A DNA stretch of 64,000 nucleotides from Chryseobacterium sp. MA9 (GTDB lineage: Bacteria > Bacteroidota > Bacteroidia > Flavobacteriales > Weeksellaceae), in contig NZ_CP075170.1 of NCBI RefSeq assembly GCF_024399315.1, positions 620,001-684,000 on the forward strand, given 5' to 3'. The notes beneath the pieces were generated by a model. It saw only the letters and a program-made list of their open reading frames with translations. It ran no database searches and was not told the DNA's origin. Below are positions 7,103 through 15,647 of this stretch, piece by piece. The first letter of the stretch is position 1; every line of letters begins with the position of its first letter. Made by a program: the position numbers and the translations under genes.

Positions 7103-8697
7103 TGGCAGAAGTAATTACGATGCCCCGCCTGTCCGACACGATGACGGAAGGTAAGGTGGCAAAATGGCATAAAAAAGTAGGAGATAAAGTAAAAGAAGGA
7201 GATATTTTAGCTGAAATTGAAACTGATAAAGCAGTTCAGGATTTCGAATCTGAAATAGAAGGTACCCTTTTATACGTAGGTGTAGAAGAAGGAGGCGCTG
7301 CTGCTGTAGACTCTGTTTTGGCTATTATCGGGAATGAAGGAGAAGATATTTCAGGATTGACAGGTGGAGCTGCTGCTCCCGCTGCTGGAACTGAAGAAAA
7401 AAAATCAGAAGAACAGCCCAAATCAGAAACTGCTGCACCTGCTGCTACAGAAGTTCCGGCTGGAGTAGAAGTTATTACAATGCCAAGACTTTCTGATACA
7501 ATGACAGAAGGTAAAGTAGCTAAATGGCACAAAAATATAGGCGATACAGTAAAAGAAGGAGATCTTCTTGCTGAAATCGAAACAGATAAAGCGGTACAGG
7601 ATTTCGAATCCGAATTCAATGGAGTATTATTGAAGCAAGGTGTAGAAGAAGGAGGTGCTGCTCCGGTTGATTCCGTATTAGCAATTATTGGCCCTGCAGG
7701 AACAGATGTTTCCGCTGTAGGAGCTCCAAAAGCTGCAGCCACATCAACTGAAAAACCAGCTGAACAAAAAGCAGAAGTTAAAACAGAAGAAAAGACGGCT
7801 CCTGCTGCAGACTCTTCATCTTCTGACAGAGTAGCAATTTCTCCACTGGCTAAGAAAATGGCTCAGGATAAAGGGGTTGATATCAACAGTGTTCAGGGAT
7901 CTGGTGAAAACGGAAGAATTGTTAAAAAAGATATTGAAAACTATCAGCCAGTTGCGAAACCGGCTGCTTCAGCTCCGGCAGCAAGCGCTGCTCCTGTTGC
8001 AGTAAGCTTCGTACAAGGTGAAGATACAGAGACTCCAAACTCACAGGTAAGAAATATTATTGCAAAACGTCTTTCTGAAAGTAAATTCTCTGCACCTCAC
8101 TACTATCTGATGGTTGAGATCAACATGGATAAAGCCATTGAAGCAAGAAAAGAAATCAATTCTTTACCTGATACTAAGATCTCTTTCAATGACATGATTA
8201 TTAAAGCGACTGCAATTGCTTTAAGAAAACACCCTCAGGTAAATTCAAGCTGGGCAGGTGATAAGATCATCCACAGAGGAAATATCAACATTGGTGTAGC
8301 AGTAGCTATTCCAGACGGATTGGTAGTTCCTGTATTGAAAAATACAGATCAGATGACATATACTCAGATTTCTGCATCTGTGAAAGATATGGCATCAAGA
8401 GCTAAGAGTAAAGGTCTTAAAGCTAACGAAATGGAAGGATCTACATTCTCTATTTCTAACTTAGGAATGTTCGGAATCGAAACCTTTACAAGTATTATCA
8501 ACCAGCCAAACTCTGCAATCCTTTCAGTAGGAGCAATTATCGAAAAACCAATCGTAAAAGATGGTCAGATCGTAGTTGGAAACACAATGAAACTTTCATT
8601 GGCATGTGATCACAGAGTGGTAGATGGTGCTACAGGTGCTCAATTCTTACAGACATTAAGAACATATTTAGAAAGTCCATTAACATTGTTACTGTAA
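7102..8697 (+). CDS. pdhC: PDH complex E2, dihydrolipoyl acetyltransferase
   Basis: E2 core of the pyruvate dehydrogenase complex, 531 residues, transferring acetyl from lipoate to CoA. Two near-identical lipoyl domains occupy about 2-77 and 122-200, with lipoylated lysines in ETDKA at K43 and K163. Ala/Pro-rich linkers follow, then an E3/E1-binding domain (VAISPLAKKMAQDKG, about 240-280) and the catalytic domain (about 310-531) with the DHRVVDGATGAQF active-site motif. The two lipoyl domains are also similar at DNA level, suggesting recent internal duplication or gene conversion. A terminator follows directly. Confidence 0.96.
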   Translation: MAEVITMPRLSDTMTEGKVAKWHKKVGDKVKEGDILAEIETDKAVQDFESEIEGTLLYVGVEEGGAAAVDSVLAIIGNEGEDISGLTGGAAAPAAGTEEKKSEEQPKSETAAPAATEVPAGVEVITMPRLSDTMTEGKVAKWHKNIGDTVKEGDLLAEIETDKAVQDFESEFNGVLLKQGVEEGGAAPVDSVLAIIGPAGTDVSAVGAPKAAATSTEKPAEQKAEVKTEEKTAPAADSSSSDRVAISPLAKKMAQDKGVDINSVQGSGENGRIVKKDIENYQPVAKPAASAPAASAAPVAVSFVQGEDTETPNSQVRNIIAKRLSESKFSAPHYYLMVEINMDKAIEARKEINSLPDTKISFNDMIIKATAIALRKHPQVNSSWAGDKIIHRGNINIGVAVAIPDGLVVPVLKNTDQMTYTQISASVKDMASRAKSKGLKANEMEGSTFSISNLGMFGIETFTSIINQPNSAILSVGAIIEKPIVKDGQIVVGNTMKLSLACDHRVVDGATGAQFLQTLRTYLESPLTLLL

Positions 8698-8718
8698 TTT
8701 TCTGAAATGAAAAATAGT

Positions 8719-8747
8719 AAAACCTCCCAACTTGGGAGGTTTTTGTT
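8719..8747 (+). terminator. Terminator after pdhC
   Basis: AACCTCCCAA and its complement TTGGGAGGTT form a tight hairpin followed by T-rich sequence. Confidence 0.9.
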
Positions 8748-8942
8748 TTTGGGTAAATTAAAATCCAGATTCCTAATAAAACCTTATTAGGTTTAGAAAA
8801 ATAAACTCTAAAAAAGAAAATAATACTTTTTCACATAAGTTTTATCACCAAAATATGAAGGAAATAATTAAAAAAATTAATAGAAAAGACCTATATAAAT
8901 GGATTAGGAAAATCTAATCGTAATAAAACTAAAATAAAATAT

Positions 8943-8967
8943 AAACCGCTTCAAAAAGCGGTTTTTT
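8943..8967 (+). terminator. Terminator before lolD
   Basis: AAACCGCTT, a 4-base loop and AAGCGGTTT, then T-rich sequence. There is no annotated gene between this and the previous terminator, so it should end an unannotated transcript. Confidence 0.85.
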
Positions 8968-8984
8968 ATTTGGAGGCAATTTAC

Positions 8985-8992
8985 TATTTTTG
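8985..8992 (+). promoter_or_regulatory. -7 box of lolD, leaderless start
   Basis: TATTTTTG ends 4 bases before the lolD ATG. With the usual 4-6 base gap to the start site, transcription would begin at or next to the ATG, giving a leaderless mRNA. Confidence 0.45.
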
Positions 8993-8996
8993 AATC

Positions 8997-9665
8997 ATGA
9001 TTAAAGCAAGAAATATCCATAAATCTTATGGGAATTTAGAAGTACTGAAAGGAGTTGATATTCATATCAAAATAGGCGAAGTGGTTTCTATTGTAGGAGA
9101 ATCAGGAGCAGGTAAATCTACGTTACTGCAGATTTTAGGAACTTTGGATCATCCAACCCAATCAAACAAATATGATACTGAAATTGAAATAGCAGGAGAA
9201 TCATTTATTAATATGAATGATAAACAGCTTTCAAAGTTCAGAAATCAGAATATCGGTTTTGTATTTCAGTTTCATCAGCTTCTTCCGGAGTTTACAGCGC
9301 TGGAAAATGTACTGCTTCCAACAAAAATAGCCGGAGCTAATGAAAAAGAAGCACTTGAAAAGGCTTATGCTTTATTTGAAGATTTAAAAATAGAACAAAG
9401 ATTACAGCATAAACCCAATCAGCTTTCAGGTGGAGAAGCGCAAAGAGTAGCTGTGGCGAGAGCTTTAATCAATTCACCCAAAATTATTTTTGCGGATGAA
9501 CCAACGGGAAACCTGGATTCCAAGAACGCAGATGATCTTCACAGGTTGTTTTTCGATCTTAGAGACAAATACAACCAAACATTTGTCATTGTTACCCACA
9601 ATCCAAATCTCGCAGAAATCACAGACCGAAAACTCGTTATGAAAGACGGAATGATTATAGAATAG
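8997..9665 (+). CDS. lolD: LolD-type ABC transporter ATP-binding protein
   Basis: Cytoplasmic ATPase of 222 residues of the MacB/LolD class, which power lipoprotein release or tripartite export. Walker A is GESGAGKST (36-44), the signature is [15 protein letters not shown], Walker B is [13 protein letters not shown], and the switch histidine is in VTHNP. The LolD/FtsE-like feature [11 protein letters not shown] is present. No permease gene (LolCE-like) is adjacent, which is usual in flavobacteria. Assignment to LolD rather than another MacB-like ATPase rests on similarity of style. Confidence 0.85.
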   Translation: MIKARNIHKSYGNLEVLKGVDIHIKIGEVVSIVGESGAGKSTLLQILGTLDHPTQSNKYDTEIEIAGESFINMNDKQLSKFRNQNIGFVFQFHQLLPEFTALENVLLPTKIAGANEKEALEKAYALFEDLKIEQRLQHKPNQLSGGEAQRVAVARALINSPKIIFADEPTGNLDSKNADDLHRLFFDLRDKYNQTFVIVTHNPNLAEITDRKLVMKDGMIIE

Positions 9666-9684
9666 AAGTATATAATACCAGATA

Positions 9685-10260
9685 ATGAAACACTTTATTT
9701 TTCTTTTTATAATTTTAATTTCCTGTTCAAAAACTGAATCACAGCAGTTGAATTCACGACACGTGCCTCAGGAAAAAATTTTAGAGATTAAAAATTATAT
9801 TAAAGGAAAAGAGTATAATCAGGATCTGGCTGTTTTTATCAATTTTAAGATACCTTCCGGAAAATACCGTTATTTCATTTATAATCTGAAAAATAATACC
9901 ATTGTACAGCAGGCTGTCGTATCCCATGGTTCAGGTTCAGTCATTCCAAAGTCAGATGCTTTAAAATTCAGTAATGTTGAAGGTTCCTATCAGTCATCTC
10001 TTGGAAAATATGTCATTGGAGAAAGCTATATAGGAAAGTTTGGTAAAGCTTACCGGTTAAAAGGCCTTGATTCTACCAACAGCAATGCAATGCAAAGGGC
10101 AATTGTCCTTCATTCTTACGGATGTATTCCGGATGTAGAATCTCAGACTCCGGCATGTTTAAGCTTAGGATGTCCGATGCTTTCGGTGAATGCTCTTAAA
10201 GAAACAGCAAAATATATTGATCCATCTGCAAAACCGGTGATCTTATATGCTTTTTATTAA
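9685..10260 (+). CDS. L,D-transpeptidase-like lipoprotein (YkuD_2)
   Basis: A 191-residue predicted lipoprotein with signal MKHFIFLFIILISC and acylated Cys14. The C-terminal part matches the murein L,D-transpeptidase catalytic family: a histidine in VLHSYG and the catalytic Cys in LSLGCPML near residue 168. Such enzymes cross-link peptidoglycan or act on its stem peptides in the periplasm. It starts 19 bases after lolD and may share its transcript. The substrate is not determinable here. Confidence 0.82.
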   Translation: MKHFIFLFIILISCSKTESQQLNSRHVPQEKILEIKNYIKGKEYNQDLAVFINFKIPSGKYRYFIYNLKNNTIVQQAVVSHGSGSVIPKSDALKFSNVEGSYQSSLGKYVIGESYIGKFGKAYRLKGLDSTNSNAMQRAIVLHSYGCIPDVESQTPACLSLGCPMLSVNALKETAKYIDPSAKPVILYAFY

Positions 10261-10290
10261 TCGATAATATTCATTATAATTTATTTTTCC

Positions 10291-10968
10291 ATGGCCATAA
10301 AACTCCTTGCTGAAGATGACAGACCCAGAGAAAAGTTTTTACAGAAAGGTAAGGGCTCCCTTTCTGATTCTGAACTGTTGGCTATTATTATGGGAAGTGG
10401 AAATAGAGAAGAAGATGCGCTGGAACTGGCACGGAAAATTTTAGCCTCTGTCAATAACAGCTGGCACCAATTAAGTTTACTTTCTGCTAAAGATCTGATG
10501 AAATTTAAAGGAATCGGAGAGTCAAAAGCCGTTTCGATTATTTCAGCTTTAGAGATCGGAAGAAGGAGAGCAGTACAGGAAATTCCTGAGAAAACTATCA
10601 TTGGTAACAGCCATGATGCTTATGTGGTTCTTAGAAACCAGCTTTCAGATCTAAGAACAGAAGAATTCTGGGCTATTTTACTGAATAGTAACAATAAAGT
10701 GATTCATGTTTCACAATTGACTCAGGGAGGCATAAGCCAGTCTATTGTAGATGTAAGAACTCTATATAAAACAGCGCTGGATCATTTTTCAACAGGTATT
10801 ATTATTGCCCACAACCATCCCTCCGGAAGTCTAAAACCAAGCCGGGAAGATATCAATATTACACAAAAAATAAAAGAAGCAGGAAATACATTAAGTATTC
10901 AGCTTTTAGACCATATTATTGTCACGCAGGATTCCTATTTTAGTTTCTCGGACTCAGGATTATTATGA
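10291..10968 (+). CDS. radC: RadC-family JAB-domain protein
   Basis: A 225-residue member of the RadC family. Residues 1-80 contain UPF0758 and helix-hairpin-helix elements (MKFKGIGESKAVSIISALEI). Residues 100-225 form the MPN/JAB domain, with EEFWAILLN and the metal motif HNHPSG...SREDINIT. The name comes from an old repair phenotype since disputed; the biochemical role is unknown. Its stop overlaps the next start as ATGA, so the two are translationally coupled. Confidence 0.9.
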   Translation: MAIKLLAEDDRPREKFLQKGKGSLSDSELLAIIMGSGNREEDALELARKILASVNNSWHQLSLLSAKDLMKFKGIGESKAVSIISALEIGRRRAVQEIPEKTIIGNSHDAYVVLRNQLSDLRTEEFWAILLNSNNKVIHVSQLTQGGISQSIVDVRTLYKTALDHFSTGIIIAHNHPSGSLKPSREDINITQKIKEAGNTLSIQLLDHIIVTQDSYFSFSDSGLL

Positions 10969-11879
10969 TTAGAAGATTGAAATACCATGAAATTGATTTT
11001 GCAAAATATGCTCAATGTTTAGAAAACTCCGAACAAAGAAAATATTCTGCTACAAAAGATTTTTTAGATACAACTTCTACAATGCCATGGGAAATTCTGG
11101 TTTATAAGGATTATGAAGCTGTGATGCCTGTACCTTTTGTAAGAAAATATGGGATGAAAATTGTTCATAATCCGAAACTTTGCCAGCAACTTGGTATTTT
11201 TTCCACTAAAGATGATGTTGACCTTAATGAGGCTTTTTTAGAATATCTGGAAAAAAATTACATGATCAGGGCCTATCCGTTCAATGATGTAAATCAGCTC
11301 CGAACGAAGATCAGAATTAAGAAGAACTTTTTATTGTATCCTGATGCTTACGAGAAAGTACGTACCAATTATTCCCCCAAAAGAAAAAGAAAACTTCGTT
11401 TAAATGAAGAAATTTTAAGAGAATCAGAAGTTAAAACAATTTCTTTTGACAAAGCAAAGACTTTTATAGAAGCCAACACGATAGGACTGAGCAAAGACAA
11501 TGATTTGTCCGAATTCATGAGGATTTTTGAAAGTTTTCATAAGTTGGATTACCTGAAGTTTACGGCTTTTTATTATCAAAACAAGATTGTCAACGTAATT
11601 GCTACTTATACGGATTGTAATATGGTAGCACTTTTGGGTAATTTTAATGATAAAGATTACGTCAAATTATCAGGAGCATCAGTGCTGATTGATACTGTTA
11701 TTAAAGAAAATATCGAAACTCATATTTTTGATTTTGAAGGAGGAGAGCTACCTAATATTGAAGAGTTTTTCAGAGGGTTTCGTCCGGAATTAAGACCTTA
11801 CGCAATTATTGAAAATTCAAAAAAGAACCTCTTTAAAAAATTAGGTTACCTTATAATGAGAAGGAAGCCATTTTTATGA
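10965..11879 (+). CDS. GNAT/FemAB-like protein, hypothetical
   Basis: A 304-residue soluble protein overlapping radC by 4 bases. No firm family is recognised. The C-terminal half carries a pattern seen in FemAB/GNAT-fold acyltransferases: LKFTAFYYQNKIVNVIATY, a central LGNFND segment, then IFDFEGGELPNIEEFFRGF, and KNLFKKLGY at the end. It might transfer an acyl or aminoacyl group, but no substrate is indicated. Fold suggestion is moderate, function low. Confidence 0.55.
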   Translation: MIRRLKYHEIDFAKYAQCLENSEQRKYSATKDFLDTTSTMPWEILVYKDYEAVMPVPFVRKYGMKIVHNPKLCQQLGIFSTKDDVDLNEAFLEYLEKNYMIRAYPFNDVNQLRTKIRIKKNFLLYPDAYEKVRTNYSPKRKRKLRLNEEILRESEVKTISFDKAKTFIEANTIGLSKDNDLSEFMRIFESFHKLDYLKFTAFYYQNKIVNVIATYTDCNMVALLGNFNDKDYVKLSGASVLIDTVIKENIETHIFDFEGGELPNIEEFFRGFRPELRPYAIIENSKKNLFKKLGYLIMRRKPFL

Positions 11880-11951
11880 TGAAAAGCATTGTTTAGATTG
11901 GTTCTAATTAAGTAATATTCCGTAACTTTATAAATCCTTAGTAAAACAGCT

Positions 11952-12884
11952 ATGTTACAACAGATTCGTCAGTACAAACTATCATATATGCTTTATAACT
12001 TGTTTAAAAAAAATAAGTTAAAACATAATATTCCACTGTATAAAAAATACGGTATTAATAAGAGCTATTTTTCAAGTATTTCGAGTAAAGATTTTGTTAA
12101 TCTTCCTGTCAGCGATAGAAAGGTAGATTATGTAAAACTTGCAGAAACTCCTTTTTTTAAGAAACTGACGGGAGAAAATAGAGAAAGTGCTCTTCAGTAT
12201 GACGATAATGGGTATATGATTCTGAGAAACTTCCTGACTCCGGAAACGGCTGATCAAATCAATACAGAAATTGATAAGCTCATGGAGGATGGTACACTGA
12301 AGTTTATTTACGGAGGAAAACTGATGTTTGCCATTCATCATTCAGAGATTATTAAAAACATTGGAAGTGACAAGGAACTGCTGGAATTTTTATCTGTTTT
12401 ACTGGACGGAAAATCCAAACTCTTTCAAAGTATCAACTTCATCAACGGAAGCCAACAAAAAACACATTCGGACAGTATTCACATGACGACTTATCCTTTG
12501 GGAGGATTACTGGGAGTATGGATTGCCCTGGAAGATGTAGATGAAACGAATGGTGCTCTTCATTACATTCCTAAGAGCCATAAATTGCCTTATTTCCTTA
12601 ATTCTGATTACGATAACGAAGGTACAGCCTTGAAAATCGGTAAGAAAAGTTACAGAGCTTATGAAACATTCCTTGAGGATAAGGTAAAGGAACTGGGATT
12701 GAAAAAAGAAGTCTTTAAGGCAAAAAAAGGAGATCTATTAATATGGCATGCGAATATTCTTCACGGTGGTGAGCCTCATACGGATAAAAACAGAACAAGA
12801 AAGAGCCTTGTTTATCACTTCTTTGATGAAAATAGCGTTTGTTATCATGAAGTGACCCAAAGACCTGCATTGTTTGAATTGTAA
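11952..12884 (+). CDS. Phytanoyl-CoA dioxygenase (PhyH) family protein
   Basis: A 310-residue Fe(II)/2-oxoglutarate-dependent dioxygenase-like protein. A PhyH start is seen at YMILRNFLTPETADQINTEI (about 80-99). The facial triad is likely H and D of THSDSIHM (about 175) and the distal His in ILHGGEPHTDKNRTRKS, whose Arg would hold 2-oxoglutarate. Bacterial family members hydroxylate diverse small molecules. The gene stands alone between the GNAT-like and the polytopic protein. TAACTTTA at 11924-11931 with a TTG 22 bases upstream is a plausible promoter. Confidence 0.8.
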   Translation: MLQQIRQYKLSYMLYNLFKKNKLKHNIPLYKKYGINKSYFSSISSKDFVNLPVSDRKVDYVKLAETPFFKKLTGENRESALQYDDNGYMILRNFLTPETADQINTEIDKLMEDGTLKFIYGGKLMFAIHHSEIIKNIGSDKELLEFLSVLLDGKSKLFQSINFINGSQQKTHSDSIHMTTYPLGGLLGVWIALEDVDETNGALHYIPKSHKLPYFLNSDYDNEGTALKIGKKSYRAYETFLEDKVKELGLKKEVFKAKKGDLLIWHANILHGGEPHTDKNRTRKSLVYHFFDENSVCYHEVTQRPALFEL

Positions 12885-12938
12885 TCCTTTATCATAAAAG
12901 CTTTTTTATAAGAATATAAGTTTCAATGATAGTTTTTT

Positions 12939-12946
12939 TACATTTG
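12939..12946 (+). promoter_or_regulatory. -7 box for polytopic protein gene
   Basis: TACATTTG, exact -7 consensus, 20 bases before the ATG at 12967. Confidence 0.4.
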
Positions 12947-12966
12947 TATACTTATAATATCAACAA

Positions 12967-14142
12967 ATGAAAAAAAGGGAAAATATTCTTGTTTTTATAT
13001 TTTCAATCTATGTATGCTTTATGTCATACTACCTATATACCAACCATTATTACAATACTGATATGGAAGCCTATATGGGACTGATTTATAAAACAGAATA
13101 TCCCGAAATGAAAATTGAAGAGATTCATCAGAAAGTATATGATGAACTGCGGGAAAAGAATCCTGATTTTGCAGGATTAGGACCTGTAGACCCAATGGTA
13201 AAAGAAGTGGCGAAGGGCGAAAGTACTTATTACAAAATATTATCACAAAATCCTAAAGCCTATGAAGAAGAATTACAGCTTTTTGTAGTAAAACCTTTTT
13301 ATAATTTCATCAATTGGTCGTTCTTTAAATTAGGTTTCAGTGCATCTGCTTCCAACTCTTTAATTTCAATTATTTCTTACGCCCTGATTCTTATTCTGAT
13401 TTTCAGTTTTTTGATAAAAATTCTGAAAAATTATAGTCTTGCTTTTATCATTACGATTTTAATTTCTCTGTTCAAACCCTTTCAGGAGTCGGGCAGACAT
13501 GTCTCTGCAGATTCTTTATCATGCCTGTTGCTTCTTTTGAGCTTCTATGTATTCTTAATAAGAAGAAATTTCTTTCTTGCTGGTATCTTTGCCATGCTGT
13601 GTATTCTTACAAGACCGGAATATTTTATTTTTTATTCTTTCCTGTATGGCCTTATTTATCTTTATAGAAACAAGCTTCAGGTGAAAACAGCTTCATTATT
13701 GATATCATACGGATATCTGTTTCTTTCTTTCTTTTTAATACAGATTTTTAATCAGGTTTCATGGTCTACACTCTTTATGAATCAGTTTACTAAAGTGCAG
13801 ATTTATCCTGTCTCACAGCCTGATCCGTTTTCTTTTTCAGATTATTTTCACTTTATTAAAAGTAATATAATGTTGGAATTCAACGCTTCCTATTTTCCGG
13901 TTCTGTTGATTTTTATCGTCATTATTCTGGCTAATCACTTTTCATTCCATAATAAAAAGAATCAGGCCCAGGTTTTGTTTTTTGCAATTATTTATGTAAC
14001 GGTCATGCTGAGATTTTTGGTTTTTCCGTCTTTGGTAAATAGGATGATGCTAGGCTTTTATCTCGTAATTATACTGGCATTAATTTATATACAAAGTTCT
14101 AGAGTGGATATATTTAAAAACTCTTTAGAAGACGGAAAATAA
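12967..14142 (+). CDS. Polytopic membrane protein, GT-C-like topology
   Basis: A 391-residue inner-membrane protein with about ten hydrophobic segments. After the first helix comes a long non-membrane loop (about residues 25-105) starting HYYNTDMEAYMG. An acidic residue soon after the first helix, followed by many helices, recalls GT-C glycosyltransferases of the ArnT/PMT kind, but no specific motif was confirmed. RRNFFLAGIFAMLCILTRPEYFIF is typical of that class. Function unassigned. Confidence 0.55.
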   Translation: MKKRENILVFIFSIYVCFMSYYLYTNHYYNTDMEAYMGLIYKTEYPEMKIEEIHQKVYDELREKNPDFAGLGPVDPMVKEVAKGESTYYKILSQNPKAYEEELQLFVVKPFYNFINWSFFKLGFSASASNSLISIISYALILILIFSFLIKILKNYSLAFIITILISLFKPFQESGRHVSADSLSCLLLLLSFYVFLIRRNFFLAGIFAMLCILTRPEYFIFYSFLYGLIYLYRNKLQVKTASLLISYGYLFLSFFLIQIFNQVSWSTLFMNQFTKVQIYPVSQPDPFSFSDYFHFIKSNIMLEFNASYFPVLLIFIVIILANHFSFHNKKNQAQVLFFAIIYVTVMLRFLVFPSLVNRMMLGFYLVIILALIYIQSSRVDIFKNSLEDGK

Positions 14143-14146
14143 TTAG

Positions 14147-14154
14147 TAATTTTG
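14147..14154 (+). promoter_or_regulatory. -7 box defining start of 14167 gene
   Basis: TAATTTTG overlaps an alternative TTG start at 14152, so translation more likely begins at ATG 14167, with a leader under 10 bases. Confidence 0.45.
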
Positions 14155-14166
14155 CAGTCTAAAATT

Positions 14167-14679
14167 ATGACGAGTCTTTCAGGATATCTACCGTATGCAT
14201 TTGCATTGATTATTGCAATTCCTTTTCTGGTTTTGCTCAGACAATTTGTACACTCGTACATTACCCTTAAAAATCAGGAAATCAAACTACTCACCGTGAA
14301 GTCTAATTCTGAGAATAAGGCACATTCTTACGAAAGAATGACCCTGTTTCTGGACAGAATGAAACCATCAAACCTTATCCAGAGGTTTGATAGAGAACTA
14401 GCCGTTCATGAATTTATTTTCCTTACCGAAAAAACAATTAATGAAGAATTTGAATATAACTCTTCACAGCAGTTATATATCACAAAAAATTCATGGAAGA
14501 ATATCGTAGATTCTAAAAATGCGATCATAGAATTGCTTCACAAGACATATGATGGATTGAAAGGAGAGGTTCAGCTGGATGAGTTCAAAACGATTTTCAT
14601 CATGAACTACATGGAAGGCAACGATTATATAGTTGAAACAATAGAAGACTTAAGAAAAGAAATTTTAATAATAACTTAA
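14167..14679 (+). CDS. Conserved small membrane-anchored protein
   Basis: A 170-residue protein with one N-terminal transmembrane helix (YAFALIIAIPFLVLL, about 9-23) followed by a helical cytoplasmic domain. That domain contains KAHSYERMTLFLDRMKP and ERMTLFLDRMKPSNLIQRF. I recall similar proteins throughout Bacteroidota next to housekeeping genes, of unknown function. It lies 17 bases before ppa and may be co-transcribed. Confidence 0.6.
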   Translation: MTSLSGYLPYAFALIIAIPFLVLLRQFVHSYITLKNQEIKLLTVKSNSENKAHSYERMTLFLDRMKPSNLIQRFDRELAVHEFIFLTEKTINEEFEYNSSQQLYITKNSWKNIVDSKNAIIELLHKTYDGLKGEVQLDEFKTIFIMNYMEGNDYIVETIEDLRKEILIIT

Positions 14680-14696
14680 AAAATAACAGATAAATA

Positions 14697-15308
14697 ATGA
14701 TTCCAAATTTTAAAGCACATCCATGGCACGGAATTTCTGCAGGAGAAGATGCGCCAAATGTTGTAAACGTATTTGTGGAAATTGTTCCTTCAGATACTAT
14801 TAAATATGAAGTAGATAAAGAAACTGGATACTTAAAAGTAGACAGACCACAGAAATTCTCTAACATCATTCCTGCTTTATATGGTTTTGTTCCTAGAACA
14901 TACTGTGATAAGGAAGTAATGAGACTTGCTGTAGAATCAGGAGCTACTGATGTTACAATGGGAGATCATGACCCTCTTGATATTTGTGTTTTAAGTTCTC
15001 ACAACATCCATGCAGGAGGTTTATTGATGGAAGCTATTCCAATTGGAGGTTTTAAAATGATCGACGGAGGTGAAGCTGATGACAAAATCGTTGCAGTAAT
15101 GATTAATGACCACGCTTTCGGACACTTCAGAGATATTTCTGAATTGCCAGAAGCTGAAGTAAAAAGATTAATGCACTACTTCCTTACGTATAAAAACTTA
15201 CCGGATGAGCCTGCAAAATGCAGAATCCAGGAGGTTTACGGAGCTGAGCACGCAAGAAAAGTGATTAAAGCTTCTCAAACAGACTATGCAGATAAATTCG
15301 GAGGATAA
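14697..15308 (+). CDS. ppa: Inorganic pyrophosphatase, family I
   Basis: Soluble Mg-dependent enzyme splitting pyrophosphate to two phosphates, driving biosynthetic reactions. The 203 residues contain the family I signatures YGFVPRTYCD, GDHDPLDICVL (metal-binding aspartates) and DDKIVAVM. Length is slightly above the 175-residue E. coli enzyme. A membrane pyrophosphatase gene follows 340 bases later, so two distinct ways of using pyrophosphate sit side by side. Confidence 0.95.
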   Translation: MIPNFKAHPWHGISAGEDAPNVVNVFVEIVPSDTIKYEVDKETGYLKVDRPQKFSNIIPALYGFVPRTYCDKEVMRLAVESGATDVTMGDHDPLDICVLSSHNIHAGGLLMEAIPIGGFKMIDGGEADDKIVAVMINDHAFGHFRDISELPEAEVKRLMHYFLTYKNLPDEPAKCRIQEVYGAEHARKVIKASQTDYADKFGG

Positions 15309-15647
15309 AATTCTCTTAATTCAATACAACAAAAGGGTAAACAGATTTCTGTTTATCCTTTTTTATTGATATAAAGTAAAGCTCTTTCAGGAAATTACAG
15401 ACGTTAAGCAAGCTTTTTTATTCAATTATTAAATCTGAATAGTTGAAATTATTCAAAGAATTTTCATTCAGATAAATTCTCTGAAACCTTTATTCAATAC
15501 CGTTTTTTCACAGATTTTGACCCACATTATTTCATTGCAGAATTATGATTATTTTGGATGATAAACATCATACTGTTAAGTTTTTTAATGCTTTGATGGT
15601 AATTATTTATTATATTTAATTTTCTATTACCAAAAAAATATTAAACT
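15309..15647 (+). other. Intergenic region ppa-hppA
   Basis: A 339-base gap with the ppa terminator at its start and AT-rich sequence before hppA. No open frame stands out. TATATTTA near 15610 is a weak -7 candidate for hppA. Confidence 0.5.
15331..15365 (+). terminator. Terminator after ppa
   Basis: AAAAGGGTAAACAG pairs with CTGTTTATCCTTTT (one G-U) across a 4-base loop, followed by more T. Confidence 0.9.

Larger units (their letters stand above)
8748..8996 (+). other. Spacer with possible small transcript
   Basis: Between the pdhC terminator and lolD lies an AT-rich 249-base spacer. It has a near-consensus -7 box (TACTTTTT, 8824-8831), a 20-codon frame from ATG 8855 to TAA 8917 (peptide begins MKEIIKKINRK), and its own terminator at 8943-8967. 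This suggests a short RNA or micropeptide gene. Nothing else is seen. Confidence 0.35.

Noticed and set aside
7236..7742. 168-codon open frame on the minus strand inside pdhC
   Set aside because: It mirrors the Ala/Pro-rich linkers and repeated lipoyl domains of pdhC; low-complexity coding DNA often leaves open antisense frames.
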